Assembly (NCBI GenBank): GCA_011109175.1
Contig: RDEW01000081.1
Span: 31,430 to 95,429 of the forward strand
Direction of reading: 5' to 3'
Source: Dicyema japonicum
Lineage: Eukaryota > Dicyemida > Rhombozoa > Dicyemidae
DNA: 64,000 bases
Shown here piece after piece: positions 44,840 to 56,275 of this stretch. The notes beneath the pieces are model-generated. The model was given only the letters and a program-made list of their open reading frames with translations. It made no database searches and was not told the DNA's origin. Made by a program: the position numbers and the translations under genes. Every line of letters begins with the position of its first letter. Positions within the stretch are counted from its first letter, which is position 1.

Positions 44840-47110
44840 TTGACCTGTAATTAAACATCACTCAAAAGGAATTAAACTTTTTGACACAATTTTTAACAAT
44901 TTGATAAAGTTATTAAACATTGCAAAGTAATTAGACATTTTTGACAAATTTATTAAATTTTATGGTAAATTATTAAACAAATTGGAAAACCATGTTAATT
45001 GTGTAAATTTAATTAAATTATTTTTTAATTTTATTTATTAATCCAACACTTTATTTAATAAAATTATTATTAATTATGACGACTGTATTTCATGTAGTAA
45101 TTTTTATTTCTTGTGGTTATCGTATATTCATTATTTTGGTATTTAATCTTATAGATGTTTCACTTTTCTCGTGTTAAACTTGTCATTCGATATTATGACA
45201 TCACATAATATGCAAAACGAATTAAAGTAGTAAAACTCTGTATCATATATAAATTATTAAGATATTGGATTAATTGTACACATTCGATAACTGGCCTACC
45301 TGATTTTGAAATTGGCTGCATTAATAATTCAAAATATTAAATTTGAACCTGATGTCACTTTTCATTATGGGAATGAAGTTAGGTAATTGTAATTATTAAT
45401 TATTTCATAGTATGTTGGAGAGAAAAGTTTAAAATCTGTAGACAACCGAACATTCCACCTACCATTATTCATGTTATATATTTTTAAATTTATAGAATTT
45501 TTTACTGTGATTCCCTCAGATTATATCGATCGAATTTGCGGAAAATTTATCATTACTTCGAACTGTACATTTTTTGTAATTAACGTAGATCTTTCCTAAG
45601 AATAAATGTTATTCAAATTTTTAAAGTTATTTCCAACAGTGTTTATTTAGATGAGTATTTTTAATAATAATAATATAGTCTTATCGTTTGCATTGATTCA
45701 TTCGATATCCAGAGGCGTATGATATTATATTTAGTATAGATATATTCAGTACTCCTCAGAAATAATAAATTGTAAAGATCGAAAAGTAATATATTTAGAA
45801 GAAACATCAGGTCGACATGTGAATCACGTAATAAATAATGTTATTTCAGACTGCAGTGCCATTAAGGACAAGTATAATGTACTTGGAACTTGCGGAGTTC
45901 AATACTAACAATTTACTAACTTGATGGTTTTTATCAGGTATAAAAAATTGGTGTTAATTAATTCAAATTTATTATAATTGAATTAATATCCTGGTTGGAC
46001 AACTGAATCGCACAGCTATACTCTTGTCTCTGAAAGAATAATTTAATTTCAAATAACAATGAGAGAAGGAATCGATTTGATAGATGTTAAAGAACGAACG
46101 GTTTTTCTCAGATTTATGCAGACCGACGTAAGCAATATCCTAATTAATCATATAAGGACTTAAACTACTAGCTTTACTCACACACGATTACTCTCATAAT
46201 AAAGAGGAATATGTTCAAACAGTTGAGAACGATGATAGGAGTATTGACCATAAGGAAACATTTTTCATTTTACTGGAATACAGTGAATCCTCTCCACAAA
46301 CTTACAGGTACACAGCGACAGCTTGAATCACACAAGTTCAATTTGAGAATAAATTCGTACAACATCTACGCCACGAGCTCCAGCCCCCAATTGAAGGTCC
46401 GTCTTACACGAACCTGGATCTTCCAAATCGTAACTAAAGTGTAGTTCGGAATGTATTTCAACGGGGAAGTCCTCAGAGAGATGATCTTTGAGAAGTTCTT
46501 TGAATAATTAACCACAGGTTGTTCCGTTCACTCAAATCATTTAATACTCACTAAGTCTCTCACTGGTCCACGCAAAAGAAAATCGGTTGGCTAAGAAAAT
46601 TCCGTCCCCGATCGGCTTCCTCAGCAAAGATCAAAAAAGGCATTTTCGTTCGACAGTGAGAACAATAGAGACACAGAGGATTCGGATGGCACGTTTGGTT
46701 TCGGGAACTGGGATCACGTAACTAGTGATTACTTTTGTTTTTCCTTATCGTTGATCCCGGGGTTAATAAATGTTGTATAGTATTAGAACCCGGAGCCATC
46801 TTCGTGTCCGGGCTGATAAGTCAAACTTATCAGTCCAAAACATATGGTTACAGGAGTCATTAATGAAACTAAGGGAAACACAATGTATTTCCATTATAGC
46901 CAAAAGAATAGAACAATTGCAACATTAAAAAAGAATTAAAAACGTAACAAAGGCAAAAGTTGAAAAATTGTCGCTTAACAGATAACATAATTTATTCGCA
47001 AAACCCCAACTAACTAAATAAGGTAAGAGCCATTAACTAAAGAGGAAAGCCAAGATTTGGGGTCGTCTATATCGGGGCACTTTCATGAGACACCGTATGT
47101 CTCTTCTTCG
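44840..47110. other. Mostly AT-rich DNA, no secure gene
   Basis: 44840-46040 is very AT-rich with no features. 46040-46740 is less AT-rich and has short frames (46211-46444 plus) without recognisable domains. A small dispersed repeat lies at 46800-46862. Confidence 0.45.
46800..46862 (-). repeat. Dispersed repeat with hairpin, also at 52265-52335
   Basis: Contains CTGATAAGTCAAACTTATCAG, arms of nine bases around CAA (46813-46833). The reverse complement resembles 52265-52335 over about 55 bases (GTAACCAT, TGTTTTGGA, ACTTATCAGCCCGGAC). Confidence 0.5.
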
Positions 47111-47123
47111 TAAAAAGCCCCAA

Positions 47124-47725
47124 TTACAAAGCGAGTTTCCACAAGCAATGTAATAAATCACCGATTCTTCTCGTTTTTCTTTCGTGTTCGTCATCAAATT
47201 CAGATGCTAAATCCAATCCATGTGCGAGTTTAATTGCATAATTTAGACTAAAGTTAAAAACTTTAACTTTCCAGACTTCATCCATTTTACAAGGCATTTT
47301 CCGTCTTGATTGGTTGTTACACAACCATAGTCAGTATGTTTAGTGATCATGTCACCAACAAGGATTAAATATTCATTGTTTTCCATAAATTTGTCAACAA
47401 TCCATGGATACTCTCGTAGTTTTTTAGAATAGATTCCTCCGATAATTATCCATCCATGGTTGTTTGTAGTTGAATGCTTGCTAGTTCACAAAGATTTTCT
47501 TCATTGATCGTGGGTAGTCTTGTATTTAAAGAAGTTTTGTAGTAAATTGAAGTTCCTGTTCCAGCACAAGAACTAGTTTTACAAAAAAATCTAATGAGTC
47601 GTATCCATCAATTTTAAATGGTCTTTTCTTCAATTTAGATTCGTTTATAATTATAACTTCCATCTGGATCGTGCTGGCTATAGCAACCAGCACTGAGGCC
47701 CGTTTCCGAAGAGAACGGGCATTAG
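47124..47725 (-). pseudogene. EEP endonuclease, diverged family A relative
   Basis: Minus-strand reading starts VVRITLTNARSLRKRASVLV and contains VIIINESKLKKRPF (NESK at the catalytic position), CAGTGTSIYYKTSLN and, after many frameshifts, a tail at 47124-47324. It parallels KIVLVNARSLKKRRD...VVNETKIK of family A but is clearly a separate lineage. The GDLNAK and SDH boxes are eroded. Confidence 0.65.
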
Positions 47726-47808
47726 TCAGGGTTATCCTGACTACTTCTGGTTTTTTCGGGGGCTGCCCTCTCTTCTTAAGAGCGCCACTCTCTTCTCTGT
47801 TGAAGCTT

Positions 47809-48240
47809 CTACTGTTTTTTTAGAAGGTTTCTTATTATATGTTCTATTCTAGCCAGTTTTAATTTTTTATTCGTTCCAATTTTGGAAACTTCACTTTCTC
47901 CATTATGGCCAATTTCTCGTTTTAGAGATATTTTTCCATTCGATTCTTTCCTTTCTTGATCAATTTTTTTTTTTTCTTCGTATGTTAGCTTCAACAGCCT
48001 TGGAACATCTTCCATAATTGGCAAAGTGGCTGGATGAACCGCAATTCAAACGACTTATTATTGTTTGTAACCGGACACTGCGATCTTCTATGTGGACCAG
48101 AACAAACAAGGCATCTTTCAACATATCTCCATTAGGCCTGCAGATGTTTATCAACCTCGTACTATATTCCTTCGTCTTGTAGCACCAGTGGCACCACTTA
48201 CTCACCAGTGGAAAAATTGTCCCTTGCATAACACAGAAAC
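47809..48240 (-). pseudogene. ORF1 (gag-like) remnant preceding the diverged EEP
   Basis: Two overlapping frames. 48229-47960 includes CHWCYKTKEYSTRLINICR and LNCGSSSHFANYGRCSKAVE, a knuckle-like C-x2-S...H...C. 48024-47809 is a lysine-rich helical tail. Position upstream of the EEP at 47725 matches the ORF1-ORF2 order. Key Cys residues are partly lost. Confidence 0.5.
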
Positions 48241-48690
48241 CCTAAAAAATTCATATTTGAATTATGTATAATAAAATTTGGATTGCTTTTAACTAAAGAT
48301 TTATTTATAGTAATAATATATTAATATCAAAAATAAAAAGAGAATTTATGGATCAAAATTACAAGTCAATTTAATTAGAGTTCGAACACTAATTCTCTAA
48401 TACATCATAATAATCATTCTAATTCACCCTAAACCCGTTCAAGAAATTGACTTTAACCAAATCCATAATAGAAAATAAGGGAATGTAAAAAACATATTAT
48501 TGTTGATTTTTTTAATTCGGGTCTTTGATATTTTCTGTTTGTTTCATGTAGAATCTTGGACTATAACAGAGTGCAATTTCTTTTCAATCACTTGGTATTC
48601 TTCTCTCTCAAAAAAGCTCTCCAATAGGAATTTTCTTGTCAGTTGATTGTTATCAAAGTCTTTTTTTTATCCGTATGAAGTCCCCAATCT

Positions 48691-49706
48691 TTATATCTTT
48701 TTTCTGAAATTTTTATTGTCGTTTTCTTTTGTTTTGTTCTTATATTTCTCCAAATGTATCATAACCTCTTTATTACATTCCTCAGTTGACTCATCTGACA
48801 GTTGCAAGTCAGATACTGCACCAACATTGAAACCTGGAATGCCACGAAATAATTTAAACGGCGATTTTCTCGTCGCACGATGGCAAGACACATTATATTT
48901 GTAAACGGGTTTTTCCAAAATATCAACCCACTTTGCTGATCTTGTTTCAAAGAAAGTTTTTGCTAACCAATGTTTAAGTGTTTGGTTATAACCTTTGACT
49001 TGACACTGTGAGTTAGGATTTCTAGGCCTTCCGTGAATTGAGTTGACTTTCAATCGGAAAGAAAATTAGTCATATTTCAATTACGGAATTCTTTTCCGTT
49101 ATCAGTATGTAATGAAACTGGTGGACCAACCGTCAGAAAAAGATGTTCCAATGAAGTTTTTACATTTTCCGCTGTTTTATTAAAAAGCGGAAATGCCCAG
49201 GCATACTTAAAGAAACAATCGATCACTGTTAAAATCCAGTTGAATTCATTATTGTCCGAAGCATATCTTCTAAGATCGATGCAATCAGCCTTAAATCGTT
49301 CATAATTTTTAGAGAAAGTGAGCATTTTGATTTCTTTAGATGTTTTTAGATAATTAAAACTTTTACAGGAATCGCAATTTGATATAAATCTGCGAATAAC
49401 ATCATGTTTTATTCCAACATATTATCTGATATAAGTTTTGTCAATTTGCTAAAACCAGGATGGCCGATGTTGTGTTCTTGGGATAAAATTGAGTGAATTC
49501 TGTTTTTTGAAAAGCACAAAAGACTGTCCTAGAGATCCATCTCTTTTAGTCAAAATAAGTGATCATTTATCAATAAAAGAATTTGACACCGTTTTCTAAG
49601 TGTTCTTTTAGCATGATCAGACATTCCAATAGGATATACTTTCTCTTTCAAATAACAAAAAATTATATTCAATTCTTCTTGTGAATTGACCGATAGGTAA
49701 GGAGGC
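48691..49706 (-). pseudogene. Retroviral-type integrase (KRBA2/Ginger-like), interrupted by a MULE
   Basis: On the minus strand, from the MULE junction: LNIIFCYLKEKVYPIGMSDH, then an HHCC zinc-binding region (HNIGHPGFSKLTKLI ... CDSCKSFNYLKTSKEIK), the DDE core FKADCIDLRRYASDNNEFNW and HTDNGKEFRN (49077-49325), and after a frameshift HGRPRNPNSQCQVKGYNQTL and a C-terminal region (48691-49053). Catalytic Asp-Asp-Glu spacing: D in ADCID, D in HTDNG, and the final Glu in Q-VE-FN is replaced by Lys (QVKGYN). The arrangement resembles the stand-alone integrases of KRBA2/Ginger elements. The likely ATG lies across the MULE, at about 52059-52061. Confidence 0.78.
49699..49706. repeat. MULE target-site duplication (left)
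   Basis: AAGGAGGC, repeated at 52046-52053. One further base would match 8 of 9, and MULEs usually duplicate 8-10 bp. Confidence 0.8.
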
Positions 49707-49975
49707 GGAGTAAGGAAAAAAAAGTCAAGCGGAAAAAAGGTCAAGCGGAAAAAAAGTCAAGTCGTCTTTTTTTAGTTTATATCGCATTTTTGTGATACTA
49801 TTAGCATCTTTTAATTTTTTTAAATTTTTTCAATACTTGACTTTTTTTCCGCTTGACTTTTTTTCTATTTTTAAAAATTTTTCCCTTATAAATTTTCGAA
49901 ATTTAGCGCAAAATAGAAAAAAAGTCAAGTCTGCTAACGATATCACGGACTTGACTTTTTTTCCGCTTTGGTATA
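49707..49975. repeat. MULE left terminal inverted repeat
   Basis: Mirrors 51772-52045. Built around repeated GACTTTTTTTCCGC/GCGGAAAAAAAGTC modules with spacers such as TTTTTGTGATACTA and AAATTTTCGAAATTTAGCGC. Confidence 0.88.
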
Positions 49976-50100
49976 AACGCTTTGACTAAATCAATTTAAG
50001 AATTTCAAGGTAATAATAAAATTGACTTGACTTTTTTCGCTTTGGTTTAATCTTTTTGTTAAATATCAACTAACAAAGTAGGAAAGAAAATTTGTTTTAA

Positions 50101-51531
50101 GGGTTATATGTATACAAAGCACTCGGTGACAAAAAACTATATAATTTTTAAATGTGTGAAAAAATCTTCACAAGGATGCAGAGGAAGCCTAAGAACAGAT
50201 CATACTTTTGAATTTCCCAAATAAGGAATTTCTCACAATCACGAATTTGACGAAAGTCAAATAAAACTGATGAAATTGTGCAACGAAGCAAAATTTATTG
50301 CTAAAACGAGTGAAGAAAATCCCTTACAAATCTATTCAAAAGTTGTGTCTCAATGTGAAACAGCAACCAAAATTATTCTCTCTTCTGCAGATTCTTTTAA
50401 GCGAACACTAGGAATCAACGCTTGTCTCTACATATTCCAAAAAATATTTTCGATCTCGGAGATATTCCATCGTCTTTAACTTTAACTCTTGGTCCAGATT
50501 CAAAAAATTTTTTAATTTATGATAATCATAGAAGAACCGATAGAATATTAATATTCAGCACCAAAACTAATTTAACGTTATTGGCGAATTCAAAATCATG
50601 GTATATGGATGGAAATTTCTCCATGGCACCATGTATCTTCAAGCAAATCTATTTTATCAGGATTCAGTTCAATGCCAGTGCAATTACAGTTATTTATGGA
50701 ATATTACCTTCTAAATCACGAAAGATTTACGAAGAATTTTTTGAGGCTATTCAAAATGCAATTCATAATTTGAATTTGGAATTTTGTCTTGAAACTATTA
50801 TGGCAGACTTTGAAGATTCGGTATTTCGAGCTGTCCTTGCAGTATTTGGGAGACGAATACATATTAGAGGATGTTATTATCATCTAAGACAGTCAACCTG
50901 GAGAAAAATTCAAGAATTGCATCTAGTAAAACAATATAAAGAAAATATTAATTTTAACATTTTTTGCGCAATGATAGACGCTCTTGCATTTTTACCCATT
51001 CAAGATATGGAAGAAGGAATAGAATTCCTAATGAATAATATGCCAGAAAATGTTCCAGATTCAAAATATATATTAGATTATTTTGATAGAACATATGTTC
51101 GCGGTTATTATCGTTGCTTAAATGATCGAGAAAATCCCTTAGCTGTTAGAATACAGCACATTGCTCATTGTTTCCTCCAAATTTATAGGAATGTGTATGA
51201 AGCTACACTCAATAATAAACAAAGAACAAATAACTATTGTGAAGGGTGAAACAATAAATTATACAATTTGACGGGATATCGTCATCCATCATATGGAATA
51301 TTATATCGTCATTCCAAAAAGAAGAAAAAATGACGAAAACTATTATTGATCAGGATTCCTTTGGAAAAAGAATTTCAACAAGAACAAATAAAAAAACGAT
51401 TGATAGATAGACAAAAAAGGCTTTTAAATATATGTCTGGATCGCCAGGACGGAAAAATAACAGTAGGAGAAGCCCTAAAAGAAATTGCATGGAATATTAA
51501 ATATTCTTTTGATTCACATTAAATAATCCCT
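50101..51531 (+). pseudogene. MULE transposase (FLYWCH plus DDE domain)
   Basis: An N-terminal FLYWCH-like zinc finger is visible (YIIFKCVKKSSQGCRGSL ... SHNHEFDES; C, C, H, H), with an in-frame TAA near 50221. A frameshift near 50430 leads to the main frame 50422-51249. That frame has WYMDGNFSMAP (first Asp), ETIMADFEDSVFRAV (second Asp), GCYYHLRQSTWRKIQ (C..H motif) and NNYCEG followed by TGA where TGG (Trp) is expected; the Glu there is the third catalytic residue. The reading continues as NNKLYNLTGYRHPS to about 51330, with remnants to 51531. This is the cut-and-paste transposase of the element. Confidence 0.88.
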
Positions 51532-51771
51532 TGATTCACGTTAAATAAAAATCATATGTTTATTACATTTTAAAAAATTTTAAAAGTAGAAAAAATCTGT
51601 TTTATTTTTAGAATTTATTTCCACCACGTGAGTTTTAGTTGTGGCGGGGCATTTTAATGCAATTACAAACTAAAGCATTAACATTTGCCAAAATTAACTA
51701 TTTAAAAAATTTGTTATTCTAAACTCGCTTACTTTAAAATGAAACGATCATGAATAAAAATTTTAATTTAT

Positions 51772-52045
51772 AAACGGAAAAAAAGTCAAGTTTGTTAACG
51801 AAATTATGGACTTTACTTTTTTTCCGTTTTGCGCTAAATTTCGAAAATTTATAAGGGAAAAATTTTCAAAAAATGGAGCGGAAAAAAAGTCAAGAATTGA
51901 AAAAATTTTTAAAAATTAAAAGATGCTAGTAGTATCACAAAAATGCGTTATAAACTAAAAAAAGACGACTTGACTTTTTTCCCCTTACGGACTTGACTTT
52001 TTTTCCGCTTGACCTTTTTTCCACTTAACTTTTTTTTCTACAACC
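51772..52045. repeat. MULE right terminal inverted repeat
   Basis: Inverted counterpart of 49707-49975, with one extra GGACTTGACTTTTTTTCCGC module near 51990. Confidence 0.88.
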
Positions 52046-52053
52046 AAGGAGGC
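52046..52053. repeat. MULE target-site duplication (right)
   Basis: AAGGAGGC. On the minus strand, removing the MULE gives ATG CCT CCT TAC, an uninterrupted start of the integrase frame. Confidence 0.8.
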
Positions 52054-52264
52054 ATCACACAAAATATTATATAGCGTGGTAATATTATCAATTAAAAATT
52101 AGAAAATTATAAATAAAATTTTTTGTTTTATTTAAATAAAAATGTTAAATGTTTATTTAAATTAAAAATTTTGTTTTTCCTCCAAAAATCGGGGACCGAT
52201 GTCAAGGTCTCCCATTTTTGTCCCATACTAAGTCGAACATGTTTTTGGACAAAATTAAAAATTT

Positions 52265-52335
52265 CGTTTTTACTCCCAAAAGAGTCCGGTAACCATTTGT
52301 TTTGGAATGATAAATTAGACTTATCAGCCCGGACG
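52265..52335 (+). repeat. Dispersed repeat, partner of 46800-46862
   Basis: Shares GTAACCAT, TGTTTTGGA and ACTTATCAGCCCGGAC with the reverse complement of 46800-46862. Followed by a short GGACGTGATAC duplication (about 52332-52362). Confidence 0.5.
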
Positions 52336-52394
52336 TGATACTTTACTCGGACGTGATACGACAATAAATAATTAAAGCGTTTAAGATCCACGTC

Positions 52395-52800
52395 ATCAGT
52401 TCTATTATTATTATTAGCACTTTCACGAGAGCCATAATTTTTATAGCCCCATGTGGAGCAAAAAACATAACAGAAATAATTAGCTTACTTCAAGCTCTTC
52501 TGTTCTTAGATAGGTCATTCAGTGTGTTCAGATTGTCACCAGATGCCATTGTTTTCTTCACGGCTTTCAGATCGTTTTATAAAACGACCGGGAGGATTAT
52601 TCTCGGTCTTCCCCGAAAGCGTTTTACATTGGAGAAGGACTAGTAGTCTTCCATTGCGATACTCGGAGGGTGTCGGGTGTCGGGTCCAACCTCAAAACGT
52701 GTCCAAAAAGTCTCCAACGAGAGCTAATGATCTCGAGAGTTAATGGTGTACAGTCTTTTCCGCGAGATCTTGGATGGCAATCAGTTCTAACAAAAGGAAA
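52395..52800 (-). mobile_element. RTE-like LINE, 3' end fragment
   Basis: Starts after a TATTATTATTATTA tail with CACTTTCACGAGAGCCATAA. The minus strand encodes SIAMEDYYSF and KRFRGRPRIILPVVLIK, matching NISMETYYVS and GRYRGRPRTTLPIVLQK of the LINE at 23675-24106, plus frameshifted sequence matching the FGHVLRM region. 5' truncated at about 52800. Confidence 0.8.
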
Positions 52801-52810
52801 TAGAAATAAT

Positions 52811-54290
52811 TTAAAAACGTGGCGTCATGTGGTACACCAGACAGACTAGTCATTGAAACTCTCAAAGTGCGCGTAACGCACCTCAGAAAAGGACCATTTG
52901 CTTTCTTCACCGGAGAGTAATGTCTTTCTCCATCGACGGAATTTCTGGATCGTTATCAGCTTCCCGGACGTGTGTCCCTCGAAAACATAAGGATCAGATT
53001 TCAGTGATCCAGCTAATCGTGAATTAAATCAAGGGTAAAATCTTGGATCTCAGAACACTTATCTCAAAAATCAAAATTGACATCCTACTGATTCAAGAGT
53101 CTAAACTGAATCCAAATGCTTTACGCCTATTTTTCCTGGATTCAATGTTATTCAAAAAGATCTTACAATGAAATGTGGAGGTGGACTACTAACGATTATT
53201 AGAAAGGGACTCAATTATCAAGACTGTTCATAAGAAATAAAGAAACTCTATGGGGTCGACGTAACAACGGAAACCAATGGAATCTCTGTGGGTTTAGCAG
53301 AAGGAAAATTGTTTCTGGGTGAACGTCTATATAACTCATTTTGGCTCATGCCCTAAGAAGTATTCAATTGTTGACAAATCTACTTTGGAATATATGGGGG
53401 AAATCTTGATCTGCAGAGACCTGAATGCCAAACATCCCTATTGGCTGTCAAGTCAGCCTGCCGATTCAAGAGGAAGACTTCTACTATCTCAGTCTGGAAA
53501 ACTGATGATCATTAATGACCTCTCGAGCAAAATGGTCACAAGTTCTCACAGCTTTGAACCAAAATTAGACAATTACCTAAGTATGGAAAATTAGTCGGGA
53601 CATATCAAAGGCTGATGATAAACTAACCGACGAATCCGAATACAGCCAGTGAGATCTGAATTCCATATGAAGTATTATGTGAAAATTGCCTATAAAGAGA
53701 AACGGAAGATGTCAACTTCCTTTAGAAAACCGAAGAAAGATAGCTAATCTTCATATTTTTCAGAAACGGATATAAAAGAAGCACTGCTTAATACAGACTA
53801 CCTATTCCCACGGCCCAGATGGAATCCCTGTTATCTTGCTGAAAATTCTTGGACCGGAGGGGATCAGGACCTTTGCAAAGATCTATAATTGGTCTTTAAG
53901 GGAAAATGCGATCACCTTAATATGGAAATTCGCCTACATCTACCCGACATTGAAAATGAGAAAACCAAAAACGACCGCCATCATTCAGACCGGTATCGTT
54001 GCTATCTTCAATATCGAAAATTCTGGAAAAGCTAGTTCTTCAAAAGATCAGAGGAACAATCCCAGAGAAACCATTAAAACACGGATTTAAATCCTTTCAC
54101 TCGACGGATACCAACCTACTATTCCTGAGTGAGTTTATTCGCTCTGGATTCACCTGCAAACCCAGGCACAAAAAATCAATTCTATGTTTTGTAGACATTT
54201 ACATGGCATTTGACTCCATCCCAAGAAAAAGACTCACCAGGAAAATCTATCAGACGGATATACCTGGGAATTTCAAACTCTGGCTATGAA
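52811..54290 (+). pseudogene. Family B Jockey-like non-LTR retrotransposon, decayed
   Basis: Begins with ACGTGGCGTCATGTGGTACA, the same start as the copy at 41970. The EEP domain spans about 53035-53600 with IDILLIQESKL (Glu box), GGGLLTIIRKGLNYQD and LICRDLNAKHPYWLSSQPAD (GDLNAKH with Gly to Arg). A weak RT follows at 53836-54290: LSSISKILEKLVLQKIRG, HGFKSFHSTDTNLLFL and ILCFVDIYMAFDSIPRKRL (F-x-D-x-x-x-A-F-D, first catalytic Asp). It breaks off before YADD. Many frameshifts. Confidence 0.78.
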
Positions 54291-54299
54291 TTTTTTCAG

Positions 54300-54790
54300 T
54301 GGACAAAGAGGATTCGATAACATTTGCAGAGTCGTCTTCATTTTGGATATTTGTTAGCTCATAAACATTTTCATTACTAAAATCTGTGCCTTTTCTTTTA
54401 CTTAAAATCAACGACTTTACCAAATTACAGTTAAACTTCGATCATTTCTGTTCTTTTATCCATTTCATAAAACAGATAATAAACTCCACAATTCTACTAT
54501 TTCTTACTGTGTTTCCCATAAGTATATGGAAAATTTTCATGATTAATAAAGAAACCATAAATAAATTGAAAATTTTTAAAATAAAAACGAAAAGATATCA
54601 TTTTAATGTTAAAATACTTTAAAATGTTTTATCGATTCTGAATGATAAAATTTGACATTATCCATTATTAGGATTTTTTTATTATAAAATTTTGAGTCTT
54701 ACAATTTTCTATAAAAATTAGAAATCTTTTTGTATTAAAAGAACCATCCACCATTTCATGTCAAATATTGTAGCCCGTTGTTTATCATTA
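54300..54790 (-). pseudogene. Possible IS630/Tc1-like DDE transposase remnant
   Basis: Minus-strand translation contains ATIFDMKWWMVLL and, in another frame, ILIMDNVKFYHSESIKHF, which resembles the I-x-MDN-x-x-FH box of IS630/Tc1-type transposases. No third catalytic motif or ends found. Confidence 0.28.
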
Positions 54791-55019
54791 ATAAATGATT
54801 GCAGCAGTTGCGTAAGATTATAGTTGTTTATAGTAAAACAAATAAGTTTTTGTTGGAAAGCGAATGCCTCCAATTAGAACCACAGCATAATTTTCTTCAG
54901 CCCAAATGTACAGCACCGAGATTCGGCTATCAGGTCTTTTACTCGACACTCGTTACACTGCCCCGCTCTGCACTGTGCCACTCCCTTCATTTTATATAAA
55001 TTTAAAAAATAATTAAATT

Positions 55020-55470
55020 AATTTAGGGAGTATTAATTTTTAGGCTATTTCCTCAGACAATAGCTATCGAGATAAGCTCCCTAAGTCTCACTTAAATTCT
55101 TGGTGAGTTTTTTGATTATTGAATCGATCCAATTCATCTGTTGGGTGTTTACCATCGTCTCTAATGAGACCAGTAGTGTCCAAAATGCACTGATACCAAC
55201 CAGAGGAAAGTGCTTTTCCGCATCACGTTGAGACATGAATGCCTTAGGTAATCTGCAAGATGATGGATGGTAGACATATCGATCAAGCGTTCACTACGAA
55301 ATTTTCTCTCCTCACACACTTTTAGACCAAGACGTAGCTAGGTGGCTATTTCACTGCTTCATCATCTAGCAGTTTGCCAATGTCGGGAAATGGATATGCG
55401 TTCAGCTACCGTTTTTAGACACGAAAGACTTTTTGTAACCCCACGTCGATAATAGGCTTCTGATTAGCGC
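55020..55470 (-). mobile_element. CCHC/PD-(D/E)XK non-LTR family, 3' end fragment
   Basis: The minus strand gives IGKLLDDEAVK (VGGLLDDDSLR in the 34.6-kb copy), LRLGLKVC, and at the end LRELISIAIV-stop-GNSLKINTP (LKERLSLAVVRGNSL). Zinc-finger and RPD motifs are lost by deletion. Same orientation as the 34649-35891 copy. Confidence 0.65.
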
Positions 55471-55559
55471 CGCCCTCCGGAATTCTTGATCCAAAATTAG
55501 TCAATTCACTTTAATAACCTTTTCTTTAATACACCGTTACATATCGTAATTGACACGAA

Positions 55560-56275
55560 TATCAAATTTTTGTTTAGCTTCTAATATAACGGGCATCGTC
55601 CACATCTAGCCTTTTTTGAGAATACCCAAAGTTGACATATATTGTTTTCGATCCCGGATCCATCTTGCATTCGGAGATGTCGTGTTCCCTGCACACAGAA
55701 AACACTTTTCCCTGTACTTGCATTGGTATGCAGAGTGTCCGATTTGTTGGCATTTATAGCAAATCTCCGCATCCATTTGCAAGTGACCTCGTTTCTTCCA
55801 ATGACAAAGTCGCAGCGAACTAGTGATGTGGCCTCTGCTTTGTGTCCGACTGACGCCTTGGCCATTGGCAAGTCTGTCAACTTCTGAACATGTAAGAGAC
55901 CTTCCTAGTGGATGGGTCCATTTCTTGGAGATAGTTCAAGAGATCGCTGTCCTCAACCAAAGTTCTTCATTACAATTTCTGATGGCCTCAAGGTTATCTT
56001 GGTGATTGTCAGGTCCGAAGAGGCAAGCATCGTTCACGGGTTCTATAAAAGCATCGTTTCAGAGTTGATGTAGAATACAAGGCGCAAAGTGCCTGAGCCT
56101 CTGTGGCTCATCCTCGTAGATCTTGATTCGTCGTGAGGGTAAACGACATTACCGATCTTTATGGCGCTCATAGTTGAGCATACTAAGATTTGTAAATTCA
56201 GGTTGTCTGAGTACTCCATAGTGATGTCGTCGTTTTCGTATAGCTTTTACTAATTGGTTTAGCTTTTTTGCTCAT
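55560..56275 (-). pseudogene. ORF1 (gag-like) remnant of a family A relative
   Basis: The minus-strand start is near MSKKAKPISK (56272). A frame at 55880-55581 reads LPMAKASVGHKAEATSLVRC and GRNEVTCKWMRR, parallel to MPMAKALINNKSEAASLIRC and GTNKISCEWMRR of family A. After a frameshift, knuckle residues are visible (C-x2-C-x3-GH). No ORF2 follows, since RLE-family sequence adjoins on the left. Confidence 0.65.

Larger units (their letters stand above)
49707..52045 (+). mobile_element. Mutator-like (MULE) DNA transposon, 2339 bp, complete ends
   Basis: Long terminal inverted repeats (about 270 bp; 49707-49975 and 51772-52045) enclose a single transposase. Eight-base target-site duplications flank it. 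The termini read GGAGTAAGGAAAAAAAAGTC and, inward from the right, GGTTGTAGAAAAAAAAGTTA. The TIRs contain several copies of GCGGAAAAAAAGTCAAG in both orientations. The element is inserted in the integrase ORF on the opposite strand. The transposase has a frameshift and stops, so this copy is dead but can be compared end to end. Confidence 0.9.

Noticed and set aside
46560-46740. Possible coding exon (KAFSFDSENNRDTEDSDG)
   Set aside because: No domain, splice partner or start identified, and neighbouring frames are closed.
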